From Syngnathus acus (taxonomy: Eukaryota > Chordata > Actinopteri > Syngnathiformes > Syngnathidae): a stretch of 64,000 bases of DNA. Of the stretch, positions 1 to 10,792 are shown piece by piece; the stretch's first letter is position 1; every line of letters starts with the position of its first letter. The stretch spans positions 11,707,976 to 11,771,975 of the forward strand of contig NC_051089.1 of the NCBI RefSeq assembly GCF_901709675.1, read 5' to 3'. A program made the position numbers and the translations under genes. The notes beneath the pieces are model-generated. The model made no database searches. It saw only the letters and a list, made by a program, of their open reading frames with translations, and was not told the DNA's origin.

Positions 1-2600
1 CAAATAGTCGCCATCCACTGTGTATTGTTTGCTTTCAATTTATAAAACGTGCAGGAGACCTCTTTAGCAGTTTGCCGGTCGAATATAATTGCATATATGC
101 ACAATGCAACGAATCTGCAACGAACATATCAACTGTTGCAGATAAAATGAATTAGTCTCAAAGCCATCGTCCTAAAGTGCCCCCTCGGGTGACTCCGCCG
201 CAAAAAGACGAGAGGTAGCCCTTTAGTGTGAGGTGTCACTGTCTCAGACATGTTTGGACATGTTGCCCCCCTGAATCACTTGCTCGGTGATTATGCGCTC
301 CCCAGTTCCTTGACGATGCACGCATTCACGAAGCATTCATGGAGCGGACTCATTGCACCTCCAAACTATACTTCACTGCAGACGAGTGGTAAGTTATTTT
401 GGTTATATTCCGCACGTGCTTTGCAAATTTTATTTATGATGAAACAGAAATGTCAGGATGATGACTGGTGTGGGTCATTACAGAATTGAAGGACCGCCCC
501 CCGGACATTTCAATTAATAAATGCACAAAACACAGAAACATACTTGTTTTGAATCAGCTGTTTTTTTGGTGCATATTTTTCTTTGTAATTATTAAAATTT
601 GCTTCATCACAGACATTATAGTGGTTGTGATCTGAATTGGGTATTTAACCCTGTTACTTTTTCTCAGCCAGCAAGAATTAAGCGTGAGCTGCACGTCTTG
701 ACAACATTGCAAAGCATGATTTCATGAATGTTCAAATTTTCAAATGTTGGTCCCTAAATGGTCCTTCAAATCTGGAATGACCCGTGTACATTATTTTTTT
801 TAATGACTGATTAAAATTACATGCATATGATTTCACTATATGCTCACTTTACTTTACTGTATTGAAATGTTCATTTTATCTGACTTTACTGCATTGGAAG
901 GCACATGAAACTGATCGAAGTTAAAGTTTTGCGAGACGGCAAACGGCGCCCCCGTGTGGCCTTATTGAATGTAACCCCAACCTTAAGATTCTATGAATTG
1001 ATAGAAATGTATTGTTTTGTGATTACGGTTGGCATGATGGACGATTGGGAATCATTTGTGTCTTGCAGTTCTGGGAGTTTGGGTTAAAATTGAGTTGGCC
1101 TTTTTGTGCAGTTTTTGCATGTTCTCACAGTATTTGCTTCTCCCACACTCAAAAAAACCTTACATGTTAGGTGAAGTGAAAATCTTGTTGCTGGAAAAAA
1201 ATGTCAGCAGCCTTTGACTGCAAGCCTTTCACGTTTATGTCCAATGTCAGATTGTTGAGTCACCAACGTAGTTGAATGAATAGACAATGGCCCCGTGCTG
1301 GTTGCTAACAAGTTGTGATTGCCCTTTTGCACTGACGCGCCCAGTTGGACCACAATACCGATTTTCCACACAGTCAGCTACAACATACTGTACAGTCAAA
1401 TGACGAATGCCTTTTTATGGCATACCTTGATCCAGTGTCTTGAGCTGTCTTCATTTAAATGTTGTTTACATAGTTCAGAATTCTTGTGTGTATTTAGCTC
1501 ATGGCCATATATTCAATTGTAGGGTTGTGTGTGAAATTTAGGCCAGTTTCTTTCTCAGTAAACATGTATCTTTAGCCACAATTGGACTTAATCCACTCGT
1601 AAAATGTGTAAAAGAAATGCATTCATCGTATTTATAAGCATACAATATTTTGACAAACAATTGGTAATGTAGTTTTGTGTTTGATTTAACCATGAATGGC
1701 TAGTTGATCATTATTATTATTCATAATACATGTGGTTTCCCTGGGTGTGATTGCTGCTGAGATCCTGCACTATACATTCTATCCAGTAGGTGGCAGTATT
1801 ACTGAAGAAACCGCTCAGTTTTTGTTTTAACTGTACTCGTGTATCTACTGCACTGACCCCTCAAGGGGAAATACAATTTCTAGCATGGCTGTATGTATTT
1901 TGTTGCACACCACAGAGAGAAACAGACAACAGACTGATGGACTTGAACTGTACCCTCTGGTCCCAAAGCCAAAGTCCTTAGAATAAGCTTCTACTACTCC
2001 AAATATGCACATGTATACCTAGTATATGTATTCATTCACTAATAGGGCCTGAAAAAACACCCTAAACGTTTTTAATCGACCGATAAAAGTTTTACAATGT
2101 GTTACCATCCAGCCGTTCAAAGGTGAATAATCAGGAATTCACTGGTCCCAACTTTCTGATTGTTCTTGTTATCACAAAATGTCAGCTCCAGCTATACAAA
2201 CAATGCCTACACTGACATATATTTACTTAAATCTACCCTTTGACTAAAATATTTAACACTGTTCTACTGTTGTTGGGCTGCTCCAGTTTAGTGAGTGTGA
2301 CCAGGAGAATACTTGTGACAGGAAACCTCACCATCTCATTTGTCATTGGAAACATCTCTTATTCCGTGTGTGTGTGTGCGTGTGTCTTGTGCTTTCACGT
2401 GATACAATGACACTATGACGCTACTCTGTTCCATCCCTTCAGTCTGTTATGGCAAAGCTTTTAGTTAAATGAGTGTATATTTAGTCATGTTTACTTTCCT
2501 CAAGTGACTTTGAAACATTTTGAAGACAATGTAGCAATACACTCAAAGTAAACGGGTTCTGCCTCCTTTTTTCACCTCCACCACAAAAACAGGGAAGGAA
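1..2600. other. Non-coding DNA left of the RNF128-like gene
   Basis: No recognisable protein is encoded here; the open frames are short and match nothing I know. The sequence is AT-rich apart from a more CpG-rich patch around 170-400. That patch ends in a strong splice-donor-like sequence (GTGGTAAGT near 387-395, + strand), so a 5' exon of an unseen transcript is possible but unproven. A short TG repeat lies near 2366-2385. Confidence 0.5.
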
Positions 2601-2639
2601 ACAAGTCAAACAAGAATAACCAGTTGAGTTGCTTTGCTC

Positions 2640-3064
2640 GTGGTTACACGTCAGCCGGTTTTATGACTCAAACACAGCAGCTTTGCGGTACGGACCCGTG
2701 TACAGGAAAGTGTCCTTATTACGGGCTTATCGCAGCGCGCCTTCTTTACCTTGGCAATAGGGACAGTGTAGGTAGGTGTGTGCTTTTTGTGTATTGCAAC
2801 TTGTTGAATCGCAGTACCCTGCCCTGTGCGGAAAGTGCGCAGCGTTCAAGGTTCAGGAAGATAAGGAGAGGTGAACGGCTGACGCGCAGCTCGTGTTATG
2901 TTACCCAACGGCTCGTATCACATTACTGTCGGCAGCAGGTAGGCTGTATTCAGATTGCCGTGCCTCCTCCAAGCAGGAACTGGGACTGAAAAAGGCGTGT
3001 TGGAGAAGCTAAAGCGCCTAGCCGAACCCTTCCTGTTGTTTTGGATTGGAAGAAGAGCGTTACC
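2640..3064 (+). promoter_or_regulatory. Probable promoter and 5' UTR of the RNF128-like gene
   Basis: CpG content rises compared with the AT-rich DNA to the left, and the stretch ends at the start codon. I see no TATA box at a convincing spacing. A donor-like sequence (GCAGCAG then gtaggc, near 2940) and an acceptor-like end just before the ATG leave room for a very short 5' UTR intron, but neither site is strong. The exact transcription start cannot be placed from sequence alone. Confidence 0.35.
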
Positions 3065-4144
3065 ATGGGTAAGAAGACGCAAGGCGCCTTGTTGCTTCTG
3101 CTGTGTTTGTCAGGACTCGTTCACTGCTCAGCCGCCATGGTTTTCTGGACTGCTGTGGTGGAAGTCAACTATTTCATCAGCCCCAACAAGACTGTGGAGA
3201 AAGACTGCGAGTGCGGACTGTTCGGCGGAAATTCGCCGCTCGCTGAAGCCGCGGGTGTTGTCGTTCTCCCCACGGGAGATCCCAAAGGCTGCGGCCCAGA
3301 TCCTGCATACAACGCCAGCGCCTTCCCCTGGATAGCGCTGATCAAACGGGGAAACTGTACGTTCAGCGAGAAGATCAACGGAGCCAAACGTCAAGGAGCA
3401 TCCGCCGTGGTGGTGTACAATGTGGACGGCAGCGGCAACAGCTCCACTCAAATGACGCACTTTGAGGCTCTGGAAATTGTCTCCATCATGACCGGCAACA
3501 TTATAGGCGCGGAGATCGCTGGCTTGGTGAGGAACGGAACGGAAGTGCGCATGATCATCCACACGGGCAGCCCTCACGGCCCCTGGATGGACAACTACTG
3601 GATTTACTTCATGTCCATCGCCTTCTTCATTGTGACAGCCGCCTCGGTGGCATACTTCTTGTTCATCTCGGCGAACCGCCTCTACAACATGCGCGCCCAC
3701 AGGCGAGCTGAGAAGAAGCTGAAGTCCGCGGCTAAGAAGGCCATCGGCTGCCTCAAAGTGCGCACGCTGAAGGGAGACGACCAGGAGACGACGAGCGACT
3801 CGCACATGTGCGCCGTGTGCATCGAGTCGTACAAGGCGGGCGAGGTGGTGACCGTGCTCACGTGCGATCACATTTTCCACAAAGCCTGCATCGAACCGTG
3901 GCTGCTGGAGAAAAGGACCTGCCCCATGTGCAAATGTGACATCCTCAAGGCTCTCGGAGTTGAGGAGGAGGAGAAGGAGACCATGTCCCGAGCTCCGCTA
4001 CAAGAGGCCACCGTCATCACAGTGGCGGGCGGGGAGGCCATGTATGAAGTCCCACTAACCGACCCACTGAACTCTGACCATGAGAGACAACAGCATCACT
4101 ATGACAACAGGGCCTTTGAGGAGGAGGGTGCCAGAGGACAGTGA
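3065..4144 (+). CDS. rnf128: RNF128/GRAIL-like transmembrane E3 ubiquitin ligase, intronless
   Basis: This is a single open frame of 359 residues. The start at 3065 is chosen because it has a good context (ACC before ATGG) and begins a hydrophobic signal peptide (about residues 1-23); the frame is open a little further upstream but has no earlier ATG. A PA (protease-associated) domain follows (about 28-165) with five N-glycosylation sequons (N41, N83, N97, N125, N157). The family hallmark HGPW is at 171-174 and a transmembrane helix at about 178-202. A RING-H2 finger comes next: C249, C252, C267, H269, H272, C275, C286, C289. The segment CPMCKCDILKALG matches RNF128 closely, and the C terminus (YDNRAFEEE) resembles the mammalian end. 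Family members sit in endosomal/ER membranes with the RING in the cytosol and ubiquitinate membrane proteins; GRAIL is known for T-cell anergy and the Xenopus relative greul1 for ectoderm patterning. Mammalian RNF128 has introns but this copy has none, so it may be a retrogene or a lineage-specific relative. The family call is firm; exact orthology (rnf128a, rnf128b or other) is not. Confidence 0.92.
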   Translation: MGKKTQGALLLLLCLSGLVHCSAAMVFWTAVVEVNYFISPNKTVEKDCECGLFGGNSPLAEAAGVVVLPTGDPKGCGPDPAYNASAFPWIALIKRGNCTFSEKINGAKRQGASAVVVYNVDGSGNSSTQMTHFEALEIVSIMTGNIIGAEIAGLVRNGTEVRMIIHTGSPHGPWMDNYWIYFMSIAFFIVTAASVAYFLFISANRLYNMRAHRRAEKKLKSAAKKAIGCLKVRTLKGDDQETTSDSHMCAVCIESYKAGEVVTVLTCDHIFHKACIEPWLLEKRTCPMCKCDILKALGVEEEEKETMSRAPLQEATVITVAGGEAMYEVPLTDPLNSDHERQQHHYDNRAFEEEGARGQ

Positions 4145-4267
4145 CAGAACCACGGCGGAGAGAAAATTCAAATTAGCAGGTTCAAATCAATATGCTTCTT
4201 TTCACAATCAACGAGTCTCCTCTTTGGAATACAGTGAACCACCCTGCAAATCTGCCCCCCCCCCCCC

Positions 4268-4385
4268 AAAAAAGGTTTGTAAATACCTATATATGCCACA
4301 AGATGGTAGCAAAGCACTACTTGTGTCTAAATGAAACGTCAACATAGTTCCGTGACACCAAGAGGACAGCAGATGGCACAAATGT
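4268..4385 (+). repeat. Diverged interspersed repeat, copy 1 of 2
   Basis: Shares an ordered series of words with 24640-24755, including ATGCCACAAGATGG and TTGTGTCTAAATGAA, in the same orientation. The second copy is preceded by a Tigger-like end (CAGTCAACC), so both are probably pieces of a TcMar-Tigger-like DNA transposon. Confidence 0.5.
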
Positions 4386-4995
4386 AACAGTTGTTGCCTT
4401 TGCTTCGGCACCTTTTAAGCAAATAATGGAAGCCAGCTAAACAGGCAAATTTGCAAATATCCAGGGCTTCACTGTCACCGCACAGGATGGTGTTGAAATA
4501 GATACACTTAGTAATGGTACTGCACCTTGTGTAATTACCTTGGATGCCAATTAAGGGCGTGTTCATCAAGTTATTGTTCAGCACGATGAGTAAGTCGAGT
4601 CATGTCGGGGCGAGTGCAAATGGTTCAATTCGGCTTTGCAGAGTCATCTCTGTTAAGGAAGTAAGTGCCACAAAATATTGCTGGTCAGTTTCCGTCTTCT
4701 GATTGAAACCTTTTCAAGAGTAGCCCATATTTTTTGTTTTTGTTTGGTTTGCTTTGCCGGTACATAAACATGGCAAAGCACAGACCAGGTCGTCAAGCAG
4801 GATTTGTAAACACACCCTTGGCTGGAAATGCAGTATGACACATTCTACTGTGGTGAATGGAAAACATCACTGCAGGGCCTTCTGGGACTCCTTACAAAAC
4901 CTAAATATATGTACATGTTAGAACATTTTAACTATTTCCGTGTTGATTCTGTTTATCTTATATAAACGGAAAATCCCTTTGTCACATGGACCAGC

Positions 4996-5001
4996 AATAA
5001 A
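4996..5001 (+). terminator. Candidate poly(A) signal AATAAA for the RNF128-like gene
   Basis: First canonical AATAAA downstream of the stop codon at 4144, followed within about 25 bases by a GT-rich stretch. A second AATAAA at 5390-5395 is an alternative. Confidence 0.45.
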
Positions 5002-6149
5002 TGTCAAAGTGGAGATGACATCTGCGATAATGGTGATTGTATATTTGTCTATTGGGGGGAAATTCTATTTGTGTACTTGTTTTAAATGATACCCATATTT
5101 TAAGATAAAGGTGGGACTTGTTTATGACTTGTCTGTAAGATGTCTGCACAAATGCACATAAGAGCAGATTAGGGTGAATTAATTGAATCCCTGACTGTCT
5201 TTCTTCAAATTCTCATCTGGCTACATTTTGGGATAGGCTCAAGATACATGCAATACATGAGATGGCACCCTATATACTGTATATTTTTGTATTCCGATCA
5301 TTCTGTTATGGATTTTAGGACTCTTAAATCCTTCTGTAACAAAGACTATCATTTCTTGTATGAAATCACATTGATGCGTCTCACAATGCAATAAACCCCT
5401 CAAAATGAGGCTGATTAACATCGGAGCTTGAAAGAATTTTGTCTATTTGTGTTTGAGTATCCCCACATTATAAAAGCTTTCACAATATAAAAGAAAAAAA
5501 ACAAACATACATTGCCACTTATTTTGGCTACAACATTGAGCTACACAAGTCATTATATTCGCGTGAACAGTTAGTTACAGTGCAGTTCAGAATGTCACTA
5601 AAACTGAGCATTCTTATAATTTCATCGGTCGCTATGATGTAACTTCCTCAGATGTGGAAAGACGCAAGTCACAACAGCAGCAGCAGCAGCAGTACGTTAG
5701 CAGTACAGTATATGTCAGTGCGAATGTGTTGTCTTACAGGAAAATGGTAATGAAACTAAAAATGTGCTTTTTTTTTTTTTTCTTTACACAGGTTGAGTAC
5801 CTGTTGTAATTAACTTAAACTTGACCTTGACGGGAAACGTACTCAAATGCACAAAGAAAACAGTGATAAATAAATAGAAGTACTTTATTTGGTGTGAGGG
5901 TTTTCTTATATCTGTGTACTTTTATTCCAGACTGAGTTGAAAAGCCAAAAATTGTACTCAGGTAAAAGAATGTTACCTTGAGAGAATTTGACTAAAACGT
6001 ATTTGCTTTAGTAGCTATTCAGTGGAAAAACTACTTAACTACCAAGTACCCGGTAAATAATTCCTCATGTATTTTAATCGGATTGTAAACATCAAACAGA
6101 CCAAAATACAGGAATCCAATTATATTGATAAACATTGTTCACTCAAATC
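5002..6149. other. Intergenic DNA, nothing coding seen
   Basis: AT-rich DNA with a CAG run of six units (about 5675-5693) and a T15 tract near 5769. No gene, RNA or convincing regulatory site recognised. Confidence 0.5.
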
Positions 6150-6516
6150 TAGGGCTGTGCAATTAGTTGAAAATCAATTACTATTATACTCTACAATTAC
6201 AAAATTAGCATAATTGTACAATTAATACACATTAATATCCAATGGAATTTGTTTAGTCAAGGAAACAATAGTTGAATTTATGGATTTGCACCATTTATAT
6301 ATATATATTTTTTTTAAATAACTAATTTTATAAGTTTTGTTTGGTTCAAAGGGAACTTGTGTAGCTATAGTATTTCAAAGAAATGTATTCTAATGTTTTT
6401 TTACATTTAAACATTGTCTTTTTTGGTACCCAGAAATAAATGCTCATTTGAATAATCAGGATTTCAATGATTGCCAGCCCAAAATAATCGTAAATTTTCA
6501 TAATCGAGCAGCCCTA
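6150..6516. mobile_element. hAT-like MITE with TAGGGCTG ends
   Basis: The ends are inverted: the left begins TAGGGCTGTGCAATTA and the right ends TAATCGAGCAGCCCTA. The outer 8 bases match perfectly and inner bases partly. Candidate 8-bp target duplications flank it: CTCAAATC at 6142-6149 and CCCAAACC at 6517-6524 (6 of 8 identical). The interior is AT-rich with ATAATCG-type words and no coding capacity. Elements with 'GGGCTG(C)ACGATTA' ends are common in fish. It is non-autonomous and old. Confidence 0.7.
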
Positions 6517-7204
6517 CCCAAACCTAATCTTTATTGTTCTGTAAAGATGGAATTCTTGATTCAGAACGACTCGAGGATTGATAAGGTTGTGCAAGTGTAC
6601 CTAATAAAGTGGATGAGTGTGGTTGGTGTCAAGGTGTACTCTATGTATCATAGCCAAGTGAGTGGAGAAAGCAGCATTGTAAAAGCCCTCGGCTGCTTCA
6701 GGGTTCGGCCCGCTGTTGATGTCAGGGCGATGCTGTGATCTCAGCATTCACAGGTCAAATGTTATTGCGGCATCACAGTGAGACAGCGAATCAATACTGA
6801 TCTAACTAGGCTGGCTGGGAACGGCTGGCGAGCCCGAGTTTAGAGGCACACTCTGCTCACCGGTGGCACTCTGATTTATTGCAGTTGTTACTGTGAAAAT
6901 TGACTCCGAGGGTTTTCATTTAACGGCATACTATACAGGTCGTGGCTGTACGCTTGAAACTGCGTTTGACCTTCAATCCCAGGGAAAGGATCAAGAAATA
7001 GAATGAAGTCATTTGACTTCAGACAAATCATAAAATCAGCATGTATTGGGGGTAAAAGGACACACTATTGTCGACATTATTTAAGTGAGGGGAGTCGGGG
7101 GGACAAAACAGAACCCGCTCAGTGCTTATCCTGAGGGTTTTGTCCTTTACCACCATCTGCTGGACAATAGCTTCTCTCAGTCAAGCAGGCTTTAGTTGGA
7201 AGTG

Positions 7205-7575
7205 GAGGTGCCACGATTAATCGACAATTAAATATCAAATTATGTTTGATCATCACATGCTCGGAATTTCAACTTCTCTCCAGTAAATATTAGCCAATTT
7301 CTCTAGTCCTTCATGAAATGAGACTGATGATCTGTATTGAATCAAAATAAAACATTTGCTTTTAGTAGTTTGGAAAAACAGTGGTGAACATTTATAGCAA
7401 TTTTCTGACGTCACGATTCAAAGCAGTAGCTAAATCAACTTTAATGGGTTTGTACATTTTCTCTTGTCAGTCTGAAATAATGTTTTAATAAAGGAATGAA
7501 AATTAAAATACTTTTTAAATCCAATTCATCGATTAATCATTGACTGATCAATTATTAAGATAATTGTTAGTTGCA
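7205..7575. mobile_element. Possible second MITE with ATTAATCG-type ends
   Basis: The left part contains CCACGATTAATCGACAATTA. The right part contains TCATCGATTAATCATTGACTG and ends in TAATTGTTAGTTGCAGCGCC. This resembles fish MITEs ending in CTAACGATTA, but the terminal inverted match is weak and I see no clear target duplication, so the bounds are approximate. Confidence 0.35.
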
Positions 7576-8822
7576 GCGCCATTTGGACGTGTGTATTATA
7601 GAAAAATATTAGAAAGCCCTGGCAAAGAAACAATTTATTGCGACTTGCTGTGTTCTTTTTTTTTTTTTATCTCAAAAACAAATGATGCAACAGAAATGAT
7701 GCTGGAATGGAGGAGTACTTTGCTGTCATTATGTTATATTGAGTGTAACACACGCACACGCAACTTGATGGAGCCCGTTTTCAAGTCGAAGCTGTGTTTC
7801 CATCGCCTCAGAGAACATTACATCCTCTGACATAATTTTCCTGGACTTGACCCTCACATATTAAACTTAAACTGCTCTTTAAAGGCTCACCCCGACCAAC
7901 CTGAGACTGCATCATGCTTTCACTCCAACGCATCCTGTCTGCTGCAGTTTGCAGCCTCAGCTCAGTGAAGGAGGCCTGCAGAATGAAATTACCGCAGTTG
8001 GTCTAGTCGGAGGCTCTCTTTTCCCAGACTGCCTGAGTAATTATCCTAATGAAGGAGGAAAATTGAATTACCAAAGTGCAGCAAGAAACAAATGAATCCA
8101 TTTAGTGATGACATGCAACATCAAACATTGTTTCCTTTTTCCCTCCACCTCAGATGATTTGCTCAAATAGCACAACATGCTCACTCATTGTGTGTGTTTT
8201 TGGTTTCATTGATGAAGCACAAATATTGAGTGTGCTGTGGGATAATAATTATGGATTCCTTGTAAATGTGGATTCATGAGTCTGTTTCTAAAATATACGA
8301 TATGAGGGGGTGGGGGCTGGATATTTCTAGGAGTAAGTGCTTGGTTTCCAACATGCAAATCCTTGCCATTTGTCTGGGGGAATATGCGCCCTCTTGTGGA
8401 GACGGTTAAAGAGGTCCTCAAGGATTTTGATAAACATTTAAAACAGACATTTTAGTGTGCAGTGACTAATCAGATCAAATACAAGAATAAATACAAGAGC
8501 TGTCTTCAAATTCTTCCTTTACAAATGAAGTCAGGCGCTATTTTGATTGACACTTTCATAAAGGTGTCGCTTTAACTGGTTGAAATATGCAGTGGTACAG
8601 TTTTGCACTGTACTGTGTAATATTGACATTTCAGAAGTTTTGCTACTAGTAACTTGCAGATATATCTTCTCTCGCGCTCTCTCTCTCTCACTTGCTCCCT
8701 TGCCGTCTCTCTCATATTGTAGTACAGCAAGTGTCAGTGCAAGAACTTATCTGATTTACAGTGTCAGGTGAAACAGATTGTGTTGTTACATTAATCCTAA
8801 AAAGTAACATTTTGATTATAAG
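7576..8822. other. Intergenic DNA with a possible conserved non-coding element
   Basis: No gene seen. The 7880-8060 stretch has balanced composition and homeodomain-like cores (TAATTATCC, ATTGAATTACC), the texture of a vertebrate enhancer; this is inference only. A CT-rich microsatellite lies at about 8670-8695. Confidence 0.35.
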
Positions 8823-8837
8823 CCAGTAAAATATCCC

Positions 8838-9232
8838 TCGCTGTATCGCGGTTCACCTTTCACCGATTTTGTTTTCACAGTACATTGTGGTATGTGTCCT
8901 GATTGGCTAAATAGTCTCCGCACTTCTTCTCTACCTGTGTGTCAATAACGTTACGGTATTATAAGGTCAGTCGGCTTGGACAAGAAACAAGAAATGACAA
9001 GGAAAAGGGTACCAAAACTGCATGGGAAATACTGCTACGAAAAGTATTTTATTTAGTCATTTGTAACAAATAAATGATTCTCTTTGTTAAACAAATGCTT
9101 GGGCCTGAAAACAGGTTTTGTTGTTTGGTTTCAATGTTATACATGTATTATAATGGTAGGTTTCTACTTCACGAATTTCGCCCGTCATGTTCGTTTCGGA
9201 ACGTAACCCCAGCGAAAAACGAGGAAGGTTCA
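8838..9232. mobile_element. Tigger-like DNA transposon remnant
   Basis: The left end reads CAGTAAAATATCCCTCGCTG followed by TATCGCGGTTCACC. The right side contains CTACTTCACGAATTTCGCCC and TTTCGGAACGTAACCCCAGC then GAAAAACGAGG, which is the inverse of the CCTCGTTTxTCGC-type end. Such ends are typical of TcMar-Tigger elements, which duplicate TA. No transposase frame remains; right boundary approximate. Confidence 0.55.
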
Positions 9233-9574
9233 AAGGACAAAAATATTCTGCCACAGTCAAAAAACAAAAAATAGCCTCTTGTTTTCTTTTGCATTTTTGC
9301 ATATTAAGTTCACAGTGCATATTTTTTTTAATTTTCGGTGAAGAACTTTGTTACCGTAACAGCCGTGGTGAAAGCGATAAATCAATAAATATGAAGTGTG
9401 TTGAGTTGAGCGTCCAATGGGCAGCTGTAAATAATAACGCCATCTAGTGGAGGGATGCAGTCAATACTTGCACCAAAAGTCTTACGGTTCAAACTTTTTA
9501 CTTCTGTAGTATGGAGCAACGGGTTTATTATTGTGTCTTGAATAAATGCTTCCCAGTCATGTTATATGTCATCT

Positions 9575-9659
9575 TTTAGCAACCTTAAACATTCAAAGAG
9601 ACATTTTAACTTATGAGTCATTGTTTAGAAACCTTAAACATTCAAACAGGCATTTTAAC
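9575..9659. repeat. Short imperfect tandem duplication, period about 49 bp
   Basis: ACCTTAAACATTCAAA followed by a CATTTTAAC block occurs twice (9575-9610 and 9624-9659) with a few differences. No function apparent. Confidence 0.6.
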
Positions 9660-10732
9660 GATCTCCCTTAGGAGTTCTAAAACTATCTATTGTAATCATA
9701 GATGGTGATATATTCAGTCTGCCCCATGCTATGTAATAATAATAATAATACCAGCAAAATTATGCCATGCAGTAAGATTATATACAATAAGTGTCATCAG
9801 TTCATGTTGAATACGACTAATATATCAATTACTAAAATGTTTGTTTGTAGGGCAGAAAGGGACACAGAAATTCTCTGATTTTAACTATCCTCTGTATTAT
9901 CTCAGTGTTGAGTAAGCACCTGTCCCAGAGCAGCCTTGTACCCATCAAACCAATTTTCCCAATATAAATCCAGGTTATTGGACTCCTGCGTGGGGTACCC
10001 TTTTAACAAACCTGTTTGTTTCTGTTTCATCAAAATGCTATGTCAGCACTCTTCTGTCTTCAAGATTGAGTTTTCGTGCAATCATATTCTGGAGAAATAT
10101 CATGGTGCCTCGCTCTGAATGTTGATGGCCTGAGGCACTGTCGTCTAAAGTGTCCTCCAAGAAAAAAAGTGCCTCTCAGCACACTTTGACAGCTTCAATC
10201 AATGATCATGCCCTTGCTGTTGCCTGTGATGTTATTCGTGCCGTTGTCACAAAGGTCTTCTTCATTTTAATGTCACTTGTAAAATGATCACAAGTCTGTG
10301 TGTATACAGTACATACGGAAAGTACACGGGAACCTCAAGTGACCTAACTTAGGAGTTTTTCAAGGTAGGCCGGCCGATTTGGTTTGTCACAAGTTGCAAA
10401 CACAAATTTGTGATATATATTTCAAAACTATGTAACTTGTGAAAGTAAACTAGATTAATTCTAGCGCAATGCAAACTCTAGCATCAGTAACATTTATATC
10501 ATTGTAGCAGTAGTTGGAGCAACAATACTCACAGCCATATATCCTTTCTCCTCAGCAAAAAAAACCCAAATGTTAAATATAATATTGTTTTAACTTACAA
10601 TACATTGTGCATTCATGATGGAGGCAATACACTGCCTCCTGGTGGTCATGGAACACCAGTAGGAGCAGAACAATGTCAATGGGCAGTGAAGCATGAAATC
10701 ACCTTGCACAAACAGTATAACTCTTTCCATTC

Positions 10733-10792
10733 CATCCATCCATTTTCTTAACCGCTTCTCCTCACAAGGGTCTCAGGTGTGCTGAAGCGTTT
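10733..10792 (-). mobile_element. Fragment of a fish SINE-like repeat
   Basis: Contains CCATCCATCCATTTTCTTAA then CCGCTTCTCCTCACAAGGG. This is the reverse of the 3' end of a very common fish repeat (AGGATAAGCGG...AAAATGGATGG). Other pieces of the same family are at 23082-23162 and 50346-50582. Confidence 0.6.

Larger units (their letters stand above)
4145..5001 (+). other. Probable 3' UTR of the RNF128-like gene
   Basis: Sequence after the stop up to the first good poly(A) signal. It has a run of 13 C followed by 6 A (4255-4273). From about 4268 to 4385 it carries a diverged repeat that recurs at about 24640-24755, so much of this 3' UTR is transposon-derived. Confidence 0.45.

Noticed and set aside
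2624-3335. Open frames of 121 and 126 codons on the + strand overlapping the start of the RNF128-like gene
   Set aside because: No recognisable domain; they overlap the real gene in other frames.
3128-3880. 250-codon open frame on the - strand
   Set aside because: Exactly antisense to the RNF128-like gene; its residues (His/Val/Ala-rich) are a by-product of the GC-rich sense codons.
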